From the NCBI RefSeq assembly GCF_009684755.1, contig NZ_BLBC01000011.1:112635-176634 (forward strand): 64,000 bases of DNA. Reading direction: 5' to 3'. Under the pieces are notes generated by a model that was not told where the DNA came from, ran no database searches, and saw only the letters and a program-made list of their open reading frames with translations. Below, piece after piece: positions 51,886-62,003 of this stretch (positions are counted from its first letter, which is position 1; each line of letters opens with the position of its first letter). The stretch comes from Capnocytophaga felis (GTDB taxonomy: Bacteria; Bacteroidota; Bacteroidia; Flavobacteriales; Flavobacteriaceae). Made by a program: the position numbers and the translations under genes.

Positions 51886-52596
51886 TTAAATGTGTTTTTT
51901 TGGGAGAATATTTTCGTTTTTCAATTCTTTTTCTAAATCTTCTTCATTAATATTTAGCCTTTCAATTAATTCAGAAATTTTTCGAATCGGATAATATTTC
52001 ATACCACCATAAATAAATTCTGAAACTATCATTAATTCATCAGATGTCAAATCAGCCATTCTAACTCTTAATTCCATTTCTATCTTTCCTCTTTTTTTGT
52101 GACAATCACGACACAAACATCTTAAGGAGTCAAACGGATATTGCCACGGTTCTAACCCAAACTTATAATAACAGTGATGAACCTCCAAAGCCTCTTTACT
52201 TCCACAATCTTGGCACATATAATTTGCTCTTTCTTTGACTTTGTCTCTTTTTTTCTGCCATCTCTCATCTTTCAATTTTTCTGAATATGTTTTTTCATCT
52301 GAAGTATCGTTTCCTGAAATTTTATTATCAAAATAAAACCCATAACTCCAACTATGTCCCATTTCTATGAAGTATCCAAATGATTCAATGAGATCATAAA
52401 AATCCTCACAATCACCATAATTTAGTATTGAGTAAAGGCCTCCCTCAGAAATTATTACAAATTCACTATCATTAAGGTAATCTTCCCCACGTTCTTTCCA
52501 TTCTTCAATAGTATAAAGAGTTGTATGACCATCAAGATCATTTTTCCTTAAGTATAGAAAAATACTTTCAATTAACTTTTCTTTGTTATTAATCAT
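51886..52596 (-). CDS. HNH endonuclease-domain protein
   Basis: 236 residues. The C-terminal HNH-type zinc domain is clear: CQDCGSKEALEVHHCYYK and later CLCRDCHKKRG, with two CxxC pairs and the His-His metal-nucleophile site. The N-terminal 100 residues (YSILNYGDCEDFYDLIESFG) are unrecognised. It is probably a defence or mobile-element nuclease; a neighbouring mobility gene was not found. Confidence 0.82.
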   Translation of the reverse strand: MINNKEKLIESIFLYLRKNDLDGHTTLYTIEEWKERGEDYLNDSEFVIISEGGLYSILNYGDCEDFYDLIESFGYFIEMGHSWSYGFYFDNKISGNDTSDEKTYSEKLKDERWQKKRDKVKERANYMCQDCGSKEALEVHHCYYKFGLEPWQYPFDSLRCLCRDCHKKRGKIEMELRVRMADLTSDELMIVSEFIYGGMKYYPIRKISELIERLNINEEDLEKELKNENILPKKHI

Positions 52597-52769
52597 ATGT
52601 GTAATATATTATAATTTTAAATGGTTTGTAAAGACAAAAAAACATGGACAACAATTCTACTTCCAATTATCAATACTAAGTATATAGTAAAATAAAAGAG
52701 TTTTTCATTACAAAAAAGGGACGAAAAAATTTTCGCCCCTACTATTGTCTAATCCCTATTGCCTATTCC
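52597..52769. other. carB-HNH intergenic region
   Basis: Contains a terminator (GGGACGAAAA..TTTTCGCCCC, 52708-52738) and the spacer-type words cccctactattgtctaatcc and ctattgcctattccctac at 52735-52775, the same vocabulary as inside the prophage. Confidence 0.55.
52708..52738 (-). terminator. carB transcription terminator
   Basis: GGGGCGAAAA and TTTTCGTCCC pair; the minus strand has a T-run behind them. It lies about 35 bp after the carB stop. Confidence 0.7.
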
Positions 52770-52775
52770 CTACTT
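52735..52775. repeat. Host copy of the palindromic spacer vocabulary
   Basis: cctactattgtctaatccct and attgcctattccctac match the words of the prophage spacers. Here one orientation is present next to the terminator. It shows that the spacer family is not restricted to the prophage. Confidence 0.6.
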
Positions 52776-55622
52776 ACTCAAATACATCTTCCTTCTTGCA
52801 TAGAGTTCATAGAATTGGTCGTCTTTGAGGTCGTCTATGAAAAGGATGCTCTCGCCGGTGGATTTCATTTCGGGTCCCAGCTTTTTGTTTACGTTCGGGA
52901 ATTTGTTGAACGAAAACACAGGCTGTTTGATGGCATACCCGTCCAATTTCGGTTGGAAGTTGAAATCGGTTACTTTTTTCTCACCGAGCATCACTTTGGT
53001 AGCGTAGTTCACGTATGGCTCACCGTAGGCTTTGGCGATAAACGGAACGGTACGCGACGCCCGCGGGTTGGCTTCGATGATGTACACCGTGTCGTCCTTA
53101 ATGGCAAACTGAATGTTTATCAGTCCCACCGTGTTCAGGGCTTTGGCTATTTTGTGCGTATGGTCTTTGATTTGTTGCATCACGAACTCACCGATGTTAA
53201 ACGGCGGAAGTGTGGCGTTACTATCGCCCGAGTGTACCCCACAAGGCTCGATGTGTTCCATAATCCCGATGATGTACACGTTTTCACCATCGCAAATGGC
53301 GTCGGCTTCGGCTTCGATAGCTCCATCTAAATAATGGTCAAGCAACAGTTTGTTATTCGGAATTTTACGAAGCAAATCCACCACGTGTTCTTCGAGTTCG
53401 TGCTTGTTGATAACGATTTTCATTCCTTGTCCGCCCAACACATACGACGGACGCACCAAAAGCGGAAAGTCCAACTCATCGGCTAATTTTAAGGCTTCGT
53501 CGGCAGTTTCGGCAACACCGAATTTCGGATACGGAATGCCCAATTCTTTCAATAACGTGGAGAATCGTCCGCGGTCTTCTGCCAAATCCAACGCATCAAA
53601 ACTCGTTCCGATGATTTTAATGCCGTACTTGTGGAGTTTTTCAGCCAATTTCAATGCGGTTTGTCCGCCTAACTGAACGATAACGCCTTCGGGTTTTTCG
53701 TGCTGAATGATGTCGTAAATATGTTCCCAAAAAACAGGCTCGAAGTAGAGCTTATCTGCCGTATCAAAATCGGTAGAAACCGTTTCGGGGTTGCAGTTAA
53801 TCATAATGGTTTCGTAACCGCACTCGGCAGCCGAAAGCACCCCGTGAACACAACAGTAATCGAACTCAATTCCCTGCCCGATGCGGTTAGGTCCCGAGCC
53901 GAGAACTACTACTTTTTTGCGATCGGAAACTACGCTATCGTTCGCCGTGAAAAGATTGCCGTTCGCATCACGAATCGGAGCTTCAAACGTAGAGTAATAA
54001 TACGGCGTTTGTGCTTTAAACTCGGCGGCACACGTGTCCACCAGCTTATATACGCGGTTGATACCCAATTCCTCACGTTTTTTATGCACTTCACTTTCCC
54101 AACAGCCCACCATATGTGCGATTTGTCGGTCGGCAAAGCCTTTTTGTTTGGCTTCCAATAGTAAATCCTTAGGAAGAGATTCGATTTTATAAGTAGAAAT
54201 TTCTTTTTCAAGAGCGTATAATTCTTCATATTGCTTCAAAAACCACATATCTATTTTGGTGATTTCGTGGATTCTCGAAAGCGGAATACCCATTGCGATG
54301 GCATCGTAAATCACAAAGACTCTATCCCAACTCGGATTGGTGAGTTTCTCGATGATTTGCTCGTAATTCTTGTACCCTTTGCCGTCGGCTCCCAATCCAT
54401 TGCGTTTAATTTCAAGTGATTGCGTGGCTTTGTGAAGTGCCTCTTGGAACGAGCGACCAATTCCCATAACTTCACCTACGGATTTCATTTGCAGACCGAT
54501 AGTTCTGTCCGAACCTTCGAATTTATCAAAATTCCAACGCGGAATTTTTACGATAACATAATCCAACGTAGGCTCAAAAAGTGCCGAAGTGGACTTGGTA
54601 ATTTGATTGCTGAGTTCGTCCAAATTATAACCGATAGCCAGTTTCGTAGCAATTTTAGCAATCGGGTAACCCGTTGCTTTGGATGCCAATGCCGACGAAC
54701 GCGATACACGCGGATTGATTTCAATAGCGATGATATCTTCTTTTTCATCGGGAGAAACGGCAAATTGTACGTTACAACCGCCGGCAAAATCGCCAATACT
54801 ACGCATCATCTTGATTGCCATATCTCGCATACGTTGGAAGGTTCTGTCGGAAAGCGTCATCGCCGGAGCAACGGTAATGGAGTCGCCAGTGTGGATACCC
54901 ATTGGGTCCATATTCTCAATGGTACAGATAATTACCACATTGTCGTTTTTATCACGAAGGAGTTCCAACTCGTATTCTTTCCAGCCCATTAATGCCTTGT
55001 CAATCAACACCTCGTGAATGGGAGAAGCTTCCAAACCGCGAGTGAGAAGCGTGTCGAAATCCTCTTTTTTGTACACCACAGAAGCACCCGTTCCGCCCAA
55101 AGTAAACGACGGACGAATCACGAGCGGAAACCCAAATTTCTGAGCGATTTCTTTCCCGCGAAGGAAGGAATTTGCCGTTTCGGAAGGTGCCATCGGAATA
55201 CCGATTTTGTCCAAAAGCACACGGAACTTCTCGCGGTCCTCGGTGATTTGGATAGCGTCAATATCCACGCCGATGATTTCCACGCCAAAATCTTTCCAGA
55301 TGCCTTTTTCCGCAGCCTCAATACACAAATTCAGAGCGGTTTGCCCTCCCATTGTAGGCAAAACGGCATCAATATTGGGATGTTTTTTTAGGATTTCAAC
55401 AATGGATTTGGTGGTTAGTGGCTTGAGATAGACGTGGTCAGCCATTGAAGGGTCGGTCATAATGGTTGCGGGGTTGCTGTTGATAAGCACCGTTTCGATG
55501 CCGTCCTCACGAAGCGAACGCAACGACTGCGAACCCGAATAATCAAACTCACACGCTTGACCAATAATAATAGGTCCCGAACCAATTAACAATACACAAT
55601 TTAAATCTTTACGTTTTGGCAT
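52770..55622 (-). CDS. carB: Carbamoyl-phosphate synthase large subunit
   Basis: 950 residues. Two ATP-grasp halves start at LLIGSGPIIIGQACEFDYSG and VVVLGSGPNRIGQGIEFDYC. Repeats include TMGGQTALN and QLGGQTALK, and both halves have ATP-grasp loops (FTLGGTGASVV; YVLGGQGMKIV). E. coli CarB is 1073 residues; here the protein stops after the second ATP-grasp half (NKKLGPEMKSTGESILFI), so the C-terminal MGS allosteric domain is absent, as in other Flavobacteriia. Family knowledge: it makes carbamoyl phosphate for arginine and pyrimidine synthesis with CarA. Confidence 0.96.
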   Translation of the reverse strand: MPKRKDLNCVLLIGSGPIIIGQACEFDYSGSQSLRSLREDGIETVLINSNPATIMTDPSMADHVYLKPLTTKSIVEILKKHPNIDAVLPTMGGQTALNLCIEAAEKGIWKDFGVEIIGVDIDAIQITEDREKFRVLLDKIGIPMAPSETANSFLRGKEIAQKFGFPLVIRPSFTLGGTGASVVYKKEDFDTLLTRGLEASPIHEVLIDKALMGWKEYELELLRDKNDNVVIICTIENMDPMGIHTGDSITVAPAMTLSDRTFQRMRDMAIKMMRSIGDFAGGCNVQFAVSPDEKEDIIAIEINPRVSRSSALASKATGYPIAKIATKLAIGYNLDELSNQITKSTSALFEPTLDYVIVKIPRWNFDKFEGSDRTIGLQMKSVGEVMGIGRSFQEALHKATQSLEIKRNGLGADGKGYKNYEQIIEKLTNPSWDRVFVIYDAIAMGIPLSRIHEITKIDMWFLKQYEELYALEKEISTYKIESLPKDLLLEAKQKGFADRQIAHMVGCWESEVHKKREELGINRVYKLVDTCAAEFKAQTPYYYSTFEAPIRDANGNLFTANDSVVSDRKKVVVLGSGPNRIGQGIEFDYCCVHGVLSAAECGYETIMINCNPETVSTDFDTADKLYFEPVFWEHIYDIIQHEKPEGVIVQLGGQTALKLAEKLHKYGIKIIGTSFDALDLAEDRGRFSTLLKELGIPYPKFGVAETADEALKLADELDFPLLVRPSYVLGGQGMKIVINKHELEEHVVDLLRKIPNNKLLLDHYLDGAIEAEADAICDGENVYIIGIMEHIEPCGVHSGDSNATLPPFNIGEFVMQQIKDHTHKIAKALNTVGLINIQFAIKDDTVYIIEANPRASRTVPFIAKAYGEPYVNYATKVMLGEKKVTDFNFQPKLDGYAIKQPVFSFNKFPNVNKKLGPEMKSTGESILFIDDLKDDQFYELYARRKMYLSK

Positions 55623-55767
55623 TTTTTTACGATTTTTATTTTTAAAATTTTTCTCTTCAATCCATTAGCAAAAATTGTAGAGAAAGATTTATTTTTTATG
55701 ATTTATCTGTAAATTCTAAATTTAACTTATAAATAATGTAATTACACCACACAAATTTAGGTGCAAC

Positions 55768-56760
55768 TTACAAATTTTCTTTTATGTTTGCTGTCAAATC
55801 CTCAGCAAATTTATCCACATTTTTGAAAATATATTTTCTATTTTCAGAATATACCTTTTCAAAAAGTTCGACTTTTGGTATTTTGGCATTAAAAATTCGA
55901 TTCATATAATCCAATTTTGGTGGATAGATGTAGAATAATTTTCCTTTCGGAAACTGATTTTCCCGTTGCCAAATTTCAAACTCTTGAAAAAAACAGTCGT
56001 GTGTTGGCATCTTAATTTTGTCAAACAAATTCGCATCAAGCTCACGCACCAACCGGTACAACCCGTGAATTTCTTGAGCAAAACATTTATCTATTTTTTC
56101 TCGTGGATAACCCAATTTTTGATACGCTACACAAAGCTGCTGCAAACAATCCGATGCGTTTTGAGCATCTTTTTCTACCAACGACACAAAATACAGTACC
56201 ACAAATTTTTCCCAAGCCGTTACCTTCTTTTGCATAAATTTTTCAGCCCTTTGCAAGGCTATTTCTTTCAAATGCTCTTCCTTAAAATAAATCGTTTTCA
56301 ACAGATTAATTGCATTTTCAGTATAAAATTGCCCTTTTGAATATGGTAATTCTTTCGGAAAAAGATTTTCTATTACCTCAAAGTCATTGCAAGCAAAAGC
56401 CGACAAAGCGTCAAAAAAAACATTACAATGGTCTGTGCCACTTGCTGTTATAGAACTCAATAAAATTTCACGTCGTGTAGTTTGATACAAAACATTATTT
56501 AAAAGTTCAAAATTTTGGTTGCTAAAAGCCTGATAAAATCCAAACTCTTTTGTATTGTTTAACAGACTGATATACGCTTTTGTTTTGCTGATTTCATCAC
56601 TTGAATCTTGTAAATATTTCTCAAAAGTATCTTGATTCCATTTTTCAAATTCCTCCCAATTGCGAGGCGGATAATAATATCCCCATTTTTTGAAACTTTC
56701 GTCACATTTCTCGTGATATAACTTCAGATATTTTTTGATGTTTTTCATCATTTCAACCAT
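55768..56760 (-). CDS. Hypothetical helical protein (possible immunity-type)
   Basis: 330 residues, alpha-helical. ATG 56748 (MMKNIKKYLKLYHEK) is an equally good start. Segments such as YQTTRREILLSSITASGTDH and FMQKKVTAWEKFVVLYFVSL with KDAQNAS resemble Imm49-like immunity proteins of toxin systems, but the similarity is not decisive. It is a stand-alone gene with no toxin beside it. Confidence 0.6.
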   Translation of the reverse strand: MVEMMKNIKKYLKLYHEKCDESFKKWGYYYPPRNWEEFEKWNQDTFEKYLQDSSDEISKTKAYISLLNNTKEFGFYQAFSNQNFELLNNVLYQTTRREILLSSITASGTDHCNVFFDALSAFACNDFEVIENLFPKELPYSKGQFYTENAINLLKTIYFKEEHLKEIALQRAEKFMQKKVTAWEKFVVLYFVSLVEKDAQNASDCLQQLCVAYQKLGYPREKIDKCFAQEIHGLYRLVRELDANLFDKIKMPTHDCFFQEFEIWQRENQFPKGKLFYIYPPKLDYMNRIFNAKIPKVELFEKVYSENRKYIFKNVDKFAEDLTANIKENL

Positions 56761-56865
56761 TCTGTTTCATTAAGGTTTTTGGAATAAACGATTTTTTTTT
56801 TACAAATTATCAAGCAAATAATAAAAGAGACTACTACTTAGATTTATTGAAATTATAAATTTATT

Positions 56866-56903
56866 TAAAAAAAAGGTGTTACCTAAAAAAGATAACACCT
56901 TTA
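56866..56903 (-). terminator. rpmH terminator
   Basis: AGGTGTTA..TAACACCT arms separated by about ten bases; on the minus strand AACACC is followed by a run of T. Lies 27 bp after the rpmH stop. Confidence 0.75.
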
Positions 56904-56929
56904 TATATTGTAAAATTCAACCATCGACA

Positions 56930-57088
56930 TTATTTTTTGTGTCTTGGTTCAGAAGAAACTGTCAATTTTTTTCTTCCTTTTGCTCTTCTTCTCGCTAATA
57001 CTTTTCTACCGTTTGCAGTAGCCATACGCTCTCTGAAACCGTGTTTATTTCTTCTCTTTCTTTTTGATGGTTGAAATGTTCTTTTCAT
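56930..57088 (-). CDS. rpmH: 50S ribosomal protein L34
   Basis: 52 residues, beginning [20 protein letters not shown], with the L34 hallmark [18 protein letters not shown] and a basic end. ATG at 57086-57088, TAA at 56930-56932. It is shorter than the reading-frame cut-off often used. Length is normal for Bacteroidetes. Confidence 0.96.
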   Translation of the reverse strand: MKRTFQPSKRKRRNKHGFRERMATANGRKVLARRRAKGRKKLTVSSEPRHKK

Positions 57089-57209
57089 TGTCCTAAATCT
57101 TTAAAATATCTTATTCTCAAATAAAATTTATAGAAATTTTCTCTACTTAAAAGTGGGGCAAATGTACGATATTTTTTTTAACTGACAAATATTACATCTA
57201 ATTTTCTTA

Positions 57210-57902
57210 TCAATTTTTGCTTTTCTTATTCTTTTTAGGATATTTATTTACAACAATATCGAAATATTTATCATCATAAGTCCCTGTCATAGAATAAAAT
57301 AAATCCTTTCGTTGTTTTGAATCTTTCGGAAGAGAAATCAGCTTTAAATCTGTTTCCAAAATTTGCCAAATAAGCTCTGTACAATACATTTGCGAAGATT
57401 CATCAATGATGCCCATTCTATCAAACGGAATTCTTCTTTCTAAATAATATTTTGCCTGATTTACAATATGTTGTCCTTCTTCTACGTTTATATTTTTAGG
57501 GCGTACAACAATAATTTTTTCAGGCATTGAGCTTTTCAAAAACTCCTCAAGTGATTGCTCTTGCATTCCATCCGTATCGCTTGCATCCGATGAAAGTGAA
57601 TGAATTACCCACCATTGATTCCCTTTCAAATACAAAATTCCAGAGTGAGTAACATCAAAAACGGAGTCATTTAACTTTTTGGCTATCAAATCACTAAAAA
57701 AGCCGTATCCTCTTCGTAAAATGATATCACCCTGTCGTATTTTCTTTAAATCTTCTTGAGTAAGGCGAGTAATTGTTTGATTTTGTTTTATGAGCTTATT
57801 CTCCTGTTTTCGGTCTATCCAAAAGAAAAAATGAAAGCCTATCCACAAAAAAAAGATAAAAAAACTGAAAAATAAAGCTATTTTCTTAAAATATGTCTTC
57901 AT
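57210..57902 (-). CDS. YiiX/YebB-like permuted papain-fold protein
   Basis: 230 residues. N-terminal membrane anchor (IALFFSFFIFFLWIGFHFFF) and a C-terminal domain with the circularly permuted NlpC/P60 features: RQGDIILRRG, His in DVTHSGIL and Cys in MYCTELIWQ. Family knowledge: YiiX-type proteins are envelope amidases or peptidases. It ends 108 bp from rpmH on the same strand but is separated from it by a normal spacer. Confidence 0.85.
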   Translation of the reverse strand: MKTYFKKIALFFSFFIFFLWIGFHFFFWIDRKQENKLIKQNQTITRLTQEDLKKIRQGDIILRRGYGFFSDLIAKKLNDSVFDVTHSGILYLKGNQWWVIHSLSSDASDTDGMQEQSLEEFLKSSMPEKIIVVRPKNINVEEGQHIVNQAKYYLERRIPFDRMGIIDESSQMYCTELIWQILETDLKLISLPKDSKQRKDLFYSMTGTYDDKYFDIVVNKYPKKNKKSKN

Positions 57903-57921
57903 TTTTCAGTTTTTCTGTAAT

Positions 57922-58419
57922 TTATTGCTCTGTTGTAGCAGACACAGCGTCTGATTCCATATCTTCAAGCTCCGTTCCCATATTTTCATCACTTGCCTCA
58001 TCGCCAGAATCCATTGAATTTGGCTCTGCGTTAGGAGTTTCTTTGTTCGCATCCTCTTTATTGAAAGAAACTTTCCATTTTCCGTCAATCTTCTTTAAAT
58101 CAATGCTTTGTTCTTTGCTTTCTCCTTCAATCTCTGTACTTTCAATAATGTAGAAAACCTTTGCTTTATCACCTTCTTTTTCTACCTTTGTAACTTTAAC
58201 TTTCGCATTTTCAGCCTTTTTATTGTTTTCTTTTGGCATACCATCAAGCATTGTTAAAAGTTGCTTCATTGAATCATCAGAATATTTTTTGGCTTCTTCA
58301 AAATTCTGATTTTCCATAGCTGTTAAAAATTTTTCTGCTACCGATTTTGGAGAATCACCTGAACAAGAAGCAGTTAAAAGAGCTAAGAATACTGTTAAAA
58401 TTAAAAATATCTTTTTCAT
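57922..58419 (-). CDS. Lipoprotein with DUF4878-type domain
   Basis: 165 residues. Lipobox MKKIFLILTVFLALLTASC (Cys19), then SPKSVAEKFLTAMENQNFEE, which is typical of DUF4878, a small NTF2-like domain ending IDGKWKVSFNKE. An acidic Glu/Asp tail follows. It starts 20 bp upstream of the YiiX-like gene, suggesting an operon in which the lipoprotein comes first. Confidence 0.82.
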   Translation of the reverse strand: MKKIFLILTVFLALLTASCSGDSPKSVAEKFLTAMENQNFEEAKKYSDDSMKQLLTMLDGMPKENNKKAENAKVKVTKVEKEGDKAKVFYIIESTEIEGESKEQSIDLKKIDGKWKVSFNKEDANKETPNAEPNSMDSGDEASDENMGTELEDMESDAVSATTEQ

Positions 58420-58492
58420 ATTAATTTATTAAATTATTAAAAAATGCCCACAAAGGTAAGAATAAAGAAGTAATGAGAAAAATCTTTTTTGA

Positions 58493-58518
58493 TTTTTTAT
58501 GCAGAATTCATATCTTCG
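58493..58518 (+). promoter_or_regulatory. yaaA promoter
   Basis: TTTG-like start (about 58488), 19-nt spacer and TATCTTCG (58511-58518), one mismatch from TAnnTTTG. About 25 bp before the yaaA start codon. Confidence 0.55.
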
Positions 58519-58543
58519 CAACTCTTTTATTGATGTAATTTTT

Positions 58544-59305
58544 ATGAAAATAGTTATTTCTCCTGCAAAATCTCTGAACTTTGACCGAAAAATTCCTACA
58601 GAAAAATATTCACAACCCGTTTTTCAGCAGGAAATGGCAACAATCAATTCGGAATTGAAAAAATTGACTCCCAAACAGTTGTCAGAATTAATGCACATCT
58701 CGGAAAAGCTTGCCGACCTTAACTGGCAACGAAATCAAGAATTTTCATTGCCTTTCTCAACTGAAAATGCCCGTCAGGCCGTGTACGTTTTTGATGGAGA
58801 TGTGTACGAGGGATTGGATGTATATTCTTTTGATAATAAGGAAATTGAAAAAATGCAAAACATCCTTAGGATTCTCTCAGGACAATATGGATTGTTAAAA
58901 CCTTTGGACTTGATGCAACCGTATCGCTTGGAAATGGGGACGAAATTTGGCATCGGGAAAAACAAGGATTTATATGACTTTTGGAGGGAAAAAATCACAA
59001 GCACTTTAAACAATGAACTATCAGAAAATGAATTATTTATAAATCTGGCAAGCAATGAATATTTCAAAGCAATTGACACAAAAAAACTGAAAACTTCAGT
59101 CATCACTCCAACTTTTAAAGATTGGAAAAATGATGAACTTAAAATTATTAGTTTTTATGCAAAAAAAGCCCGTGGACTGATGGTTAAATATATTATAAAG
59201 AACAACATTCAAACCATTGACGATTTAAAAGGATTTGATTACGAGGGATATAGTTTCAGTGAAAAACATTCAACAAAGAAAAATGAACTTGTTTTTGTAA
59301 GGTAA
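58544..59305 (+). CDS. yaaA: Peroxide stress protein YaaA
   Basis: 253 residues from ATG 58544; in-frame codons upstream are not conserved. Starts MKIVISPAKSLNFDRKIPTE and contains VYVFDGDVYEGLDVYSF, RILSGQYGLLKPLDLMQPYR and LEMGTKFGIGKNKDLYDFW, all YaaA hallmarks. Family knowledge: lowers intracellular free iron in H2O2 stress in E. coli. Confidence 0.93.
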   Translation: MKIVISPAKSLNFDRKIPTEKYSQPVFQQEMATINSELKKLTPKQLSELMHISEKLADLNWQRNQEFSLPFSTENARQAVYVFDGDVYEGLDVYSFDNKEIEKMQNILRILSGQYGLLKPLDLMQPYRLEMGTKFGIGKNKDLYDFWREKITSTLNNELSENELFINLASNEYFKAIDTKKLKTSVITPTFKDWKNDELKIISFYAKKARGLMVKYIIKNNIQTIDDLKGFDYEGYSFSEKHSTKKNELVFVR

Positions 59306-59384
59306 TACAAAATTACCTTTGTAAAACCAAGTTGATTCATACAAAGGTAATTTAAAAATTATTATTTAGTTCGTTTGAAGAAAA

Positions 59385-61097
59385 TTAGCTGAGTTTCATA
59401 TCCCTAACAATAGCCTTAATTCTGTCATCCAAAGCTTTTTCGGTTTGTTTGAACTCTTCAATGCTATTAAGTGAAGTATTTACACTGAAGTAAAATTTAA
59501 TTTTAGGCTCAGTTCCACTTGGGCGAGCAGCGATTTTTGTTCCGCTTTCAGTGTAATAAATAAGTACATTTGATTTTGGAATATCAATTTCTTCTACTTC
59601 TCCCGTTATAATATTATGAGCTTTTGAAGTTTGATAATCCTCAACCATTGTAACTTTTTCTCCATTAATTTCTTTCAAAGGATTTTCACGAAGATTTTTC
59701 ATCATTTGAGCAATTTCCTCAGAACCTGAAATTCCCTTACGCACCAACGAAATTAAGTATTCTTTATAGAAACCGTAATCCACATAGGCTTTCAACAATT
59801 CCTTATAGAAAGAACTTCCTGATGCTTTGGCTGTTGCTGCAATTTCACAAGCTAATAACGTGGCTGTAACGGCATCTTTATCACGTACAAAATCGCCTAC
59901 CATATATCCGAAACTCTCCTCTCCACCACCAATAAATGTTTGGTCAGAAAAATCACGAATCATTTTTGCAATCCATTTGAAGCCCGTTAAGCCTACTTTA
60001 CATTCTACCCCGAAAGCCGTTGCTACATCATTCATCATAGGAGTAGAAACAATTGTTGAACCAACAAATTCATTGCCTTTAAATCCTTTTTCTTTGTGTC
60101 TTTGCAATAGGAATAAAGTCATCTTCACCATTGTTTGGTTTCCGTTTAAGAGAACCATTTTTCCTTCCAAATTACGCACGGCAACACCGACGCGGTCACA
60201 ATCCGGGTCTGTACCAATAACGATATCCGCTCCTATTTCATCTGCTTTTTTAAGAGCCATTGTTAGAGCTTCGGGTTCTTCAGGATTTGGAGATTTCACC
60301 GTAGGGAAGTTTCCGTTAGGCGTTGCTTGTTCTTCCACAATGTGAACGTTTGTGTATCCTGCTCTTTTGAGTACCTCAGGAACCATTGTGATAGATGTAC
60401 CGTGTAAAGAAGTAAATACCACTTTCAAGTTTTCTTTGCCTGGAGCGTTGAAACTTCCATTTTTAATAGATGCCTCAGCAAAAGCATTATCCAACTCCTT
60501 ATCAATATATTCAATAAGATTTTCGTTGGCTTTGAAGTTGATGTCCTTAAAATCAACCTCTTCAATGGCTTTCATAATCTCTCCGTCTTGTGGAGGAACC
60601 AACTGCCCGCCATCTTCCCAATACACTTTATATCCGTTATACTCGGGAGGATTATGTGATGCCGTTAAAACGATTCCGCATTGGCACCCCAAATAACGTA
60701 CGGCGAACGAAAGCTCGGGAGTCGGACGCAAATCCGAAAATAAAAATACTTTTATTCCGTTGGCAGAAAAAACATCAGCCACCACCTTTGCCAGTGTTTT
60801 GGAATTATTACGGCAATCGTGAGCTATCGCTACCTTAATCTCTTTGTTTGGGAATGATTTTTTGAGGTAATTGCTCAGACCCTGCGTATTTTTCCCTAAG
60901 GTGTATTTATTGATTCGGTTTGTCCCGATTCCCATAATACCACGCATTCCGCCTGTTCCAAATTCGAGACTTTTGTAAAAAGACTCTTTAAGCTCATCAA
61001 GATTTCCGTTAAGAAGCTCTTGTACTTTGGTTCGGGTTTCTGTATCAAAAATGTCAGAAAGCCACGTTTTTGCTGTTTGAATACTTTTCTCTAACAT
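59385..61097 (-). CDS. Phosphoglucomutase/phosphomannomutase family enzyme
   Basis: 570 residues. Four-domain alpha-D-phosphohexomutase with active-site Ser in [13 protein letters not shown], metal loop [11 protein letters not shown], sugar-binding GGGEESFG and phosphate-binding [12 protein letters not shown]. Length and motifs match the larger phosphoglucomutase/phosphomannomutase type found in Bacteroidetes and Firmicutes. It interconverts hexose 1- and 6-phosphates for polysaccharide precursors; specificity is not fixed by sequence. Confidence 0.92.
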   Translation of the reverse strand: MLEKSIQTAKTWLSDIFDTETRTKVQELLNGNLDELKESFYKSLEFGTGGMRGIMGIGTNRINKYTLGKNTQGLSNYLKKSFPNKEIKVAIAHDCRNNSKTLAKVVADVFSANGIKVFLFSDLRPTPELSFAVRYLGCQCGIVLTASHNPPEYNGYKVYWEDGGQLVPPQDGEIMKAIEEVDFKDINFKANENLIEYIDKELDNAFAEASIKNGSFNAPGKENLKVVFTSLHGTSITMVPEVLKRAGYTNVHIVEEQATPNGNFPTVKSPNPEEPEALTMALKKADEIGADIVIGTDPDCDRVGVAVRNLEGKMVLLNGNQTMVKMTLFLLQRHKEKGFKGNEFVGSTIVSTPMMNDVATAFGVECKVGLTGFKWIAKMIRDFSDQTFIGGGEESFGYMVGDFVRDKDAVTATLLACEIAATAKASGSSFYKELLKAYVDYGFYKEYLISLVRKGISGSEEIAQMMKNLRENPLKEINGEKVTMVEDYQTSKAHNIITGEVEEIDIPKSNVLIYYTESGTKIAARPSGTEPKIKFYFSVNTSLNSIEEFKQTEKALDDRIKAIVRDMKLS

Positions 61098-61229
61098 AGG
61101 GCTTTATAAATTAGAAGATATTTTATTTTACTTGTCATTTTCAACTAAGCAAAGGTAAAAAATTTATCTCTAATTTCTTAGTAAAAGATTTAATATTTTT
61201 TTGGGGATAATATGTACCAGCCTATTTTT

Positions 61230-62003
61230 TTAGTTTTCCGATTCTTTTTTCATATTCTGTTGCAATTCCACCCAAGCATCAGCGAGCATAAACTCTAATG
61301 TCTTATCATCTTTTGCTTTGATTACATCGTGAAAATGAGGTTTTTCCATCACATAATAGGCTAACAATTCTATTTCCTGAGTTGTAAGTCGAACGGTTTT
61401 CTGAAGAAAAGCGGACATATTTTCAATGATGTAATTCTTCACTTTCATATTTTCATCATTGATTACCAGTTGTTTTATCTTTTTGCTTTTTCCGGTAATT
61501 GCATTTACAAGACCTTCTAAATTCACTACAAGCGACCCAACAAGCAGAGGTAAAATTCCGTTTGGAAGAATACGTGTTTCGTTGTATACTCGCTTTTCAT
61601 TATATGTTCGGATTTTGGGTTTATGTTGTAAAATCCCGAGCGATTGTGCGTTTATGTCCGTATTTTTGGAAACTTCAACTTCCTCTATCTCAATTACTTC
61701 CTCTTTCATTTTAACGAAAAACAATTGACCAGCTTCTAAATCATACTGAGTAACAACACGATGAACTGTTTCCTTCCCTACATAAGTAATTTTCAGCGTA
61801 TTGCCCTCAAAAACTTCAATAGAAAACTCTCCATCAGCATTTGTTGTCGTAAAACGATTTCTCTCCAAATTTTGTATATGAACTCCTTGCAAGGCTTGTT
61901 TTTCATCAACAACTTTCCCCTTGATAATCACGGCTTCCTGAGCAACCAACGTTTTCCCTATAAACAGAAAAAACACAAATGTTATCCAATTACTTGCCCT
62001 CAT
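61230..62003 (-). CDS. Carboxypeptidase-regulatory-like domain protein (second copy)
   Basis: 257 residues with signal peptide, an N-terminal CarboxypepD_reg-like beta domain (IIKGKVVDEKQALQGVHIQN; RFTTTNADGEFSIEVFEGNT) and a helical C-terminal region (YNEKRVYNETRILPNGILPL; IELLAYYVMEKPHFHDVIKA). The same architecture as the upstream gene, with obvious matches (GILQHKPKIRTYNEKRVYN vs the partner's GILQHTPIERTYAEKKVYS). Tandem duplicates; the function of the family is unknown, likely an envelope protein. Confidence 0.75.
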   Translation of the reverse strand: MRASNWITFVFFLFIGKTLVAQEAVIIKGKVVDEKQALQGVHIQNLERNRFTTTNADGEFSIEVFEGNTLKITYVGKETVHRVVTQYDLEAGQLFFVKMKEEVIEIEEVEVSKNTDINAQSLGILQHKPKIRTYNEKRVYNETRILPNGILPLLVGSLVVNLEGLVNAITGKSKKIKQLVINDENMKVKNYIIENMSAFLQKTVRLTTQEIELLAYYVMEKPHFHDVIKAKDDKTLEFMLADAWVELQQNMKKESEN

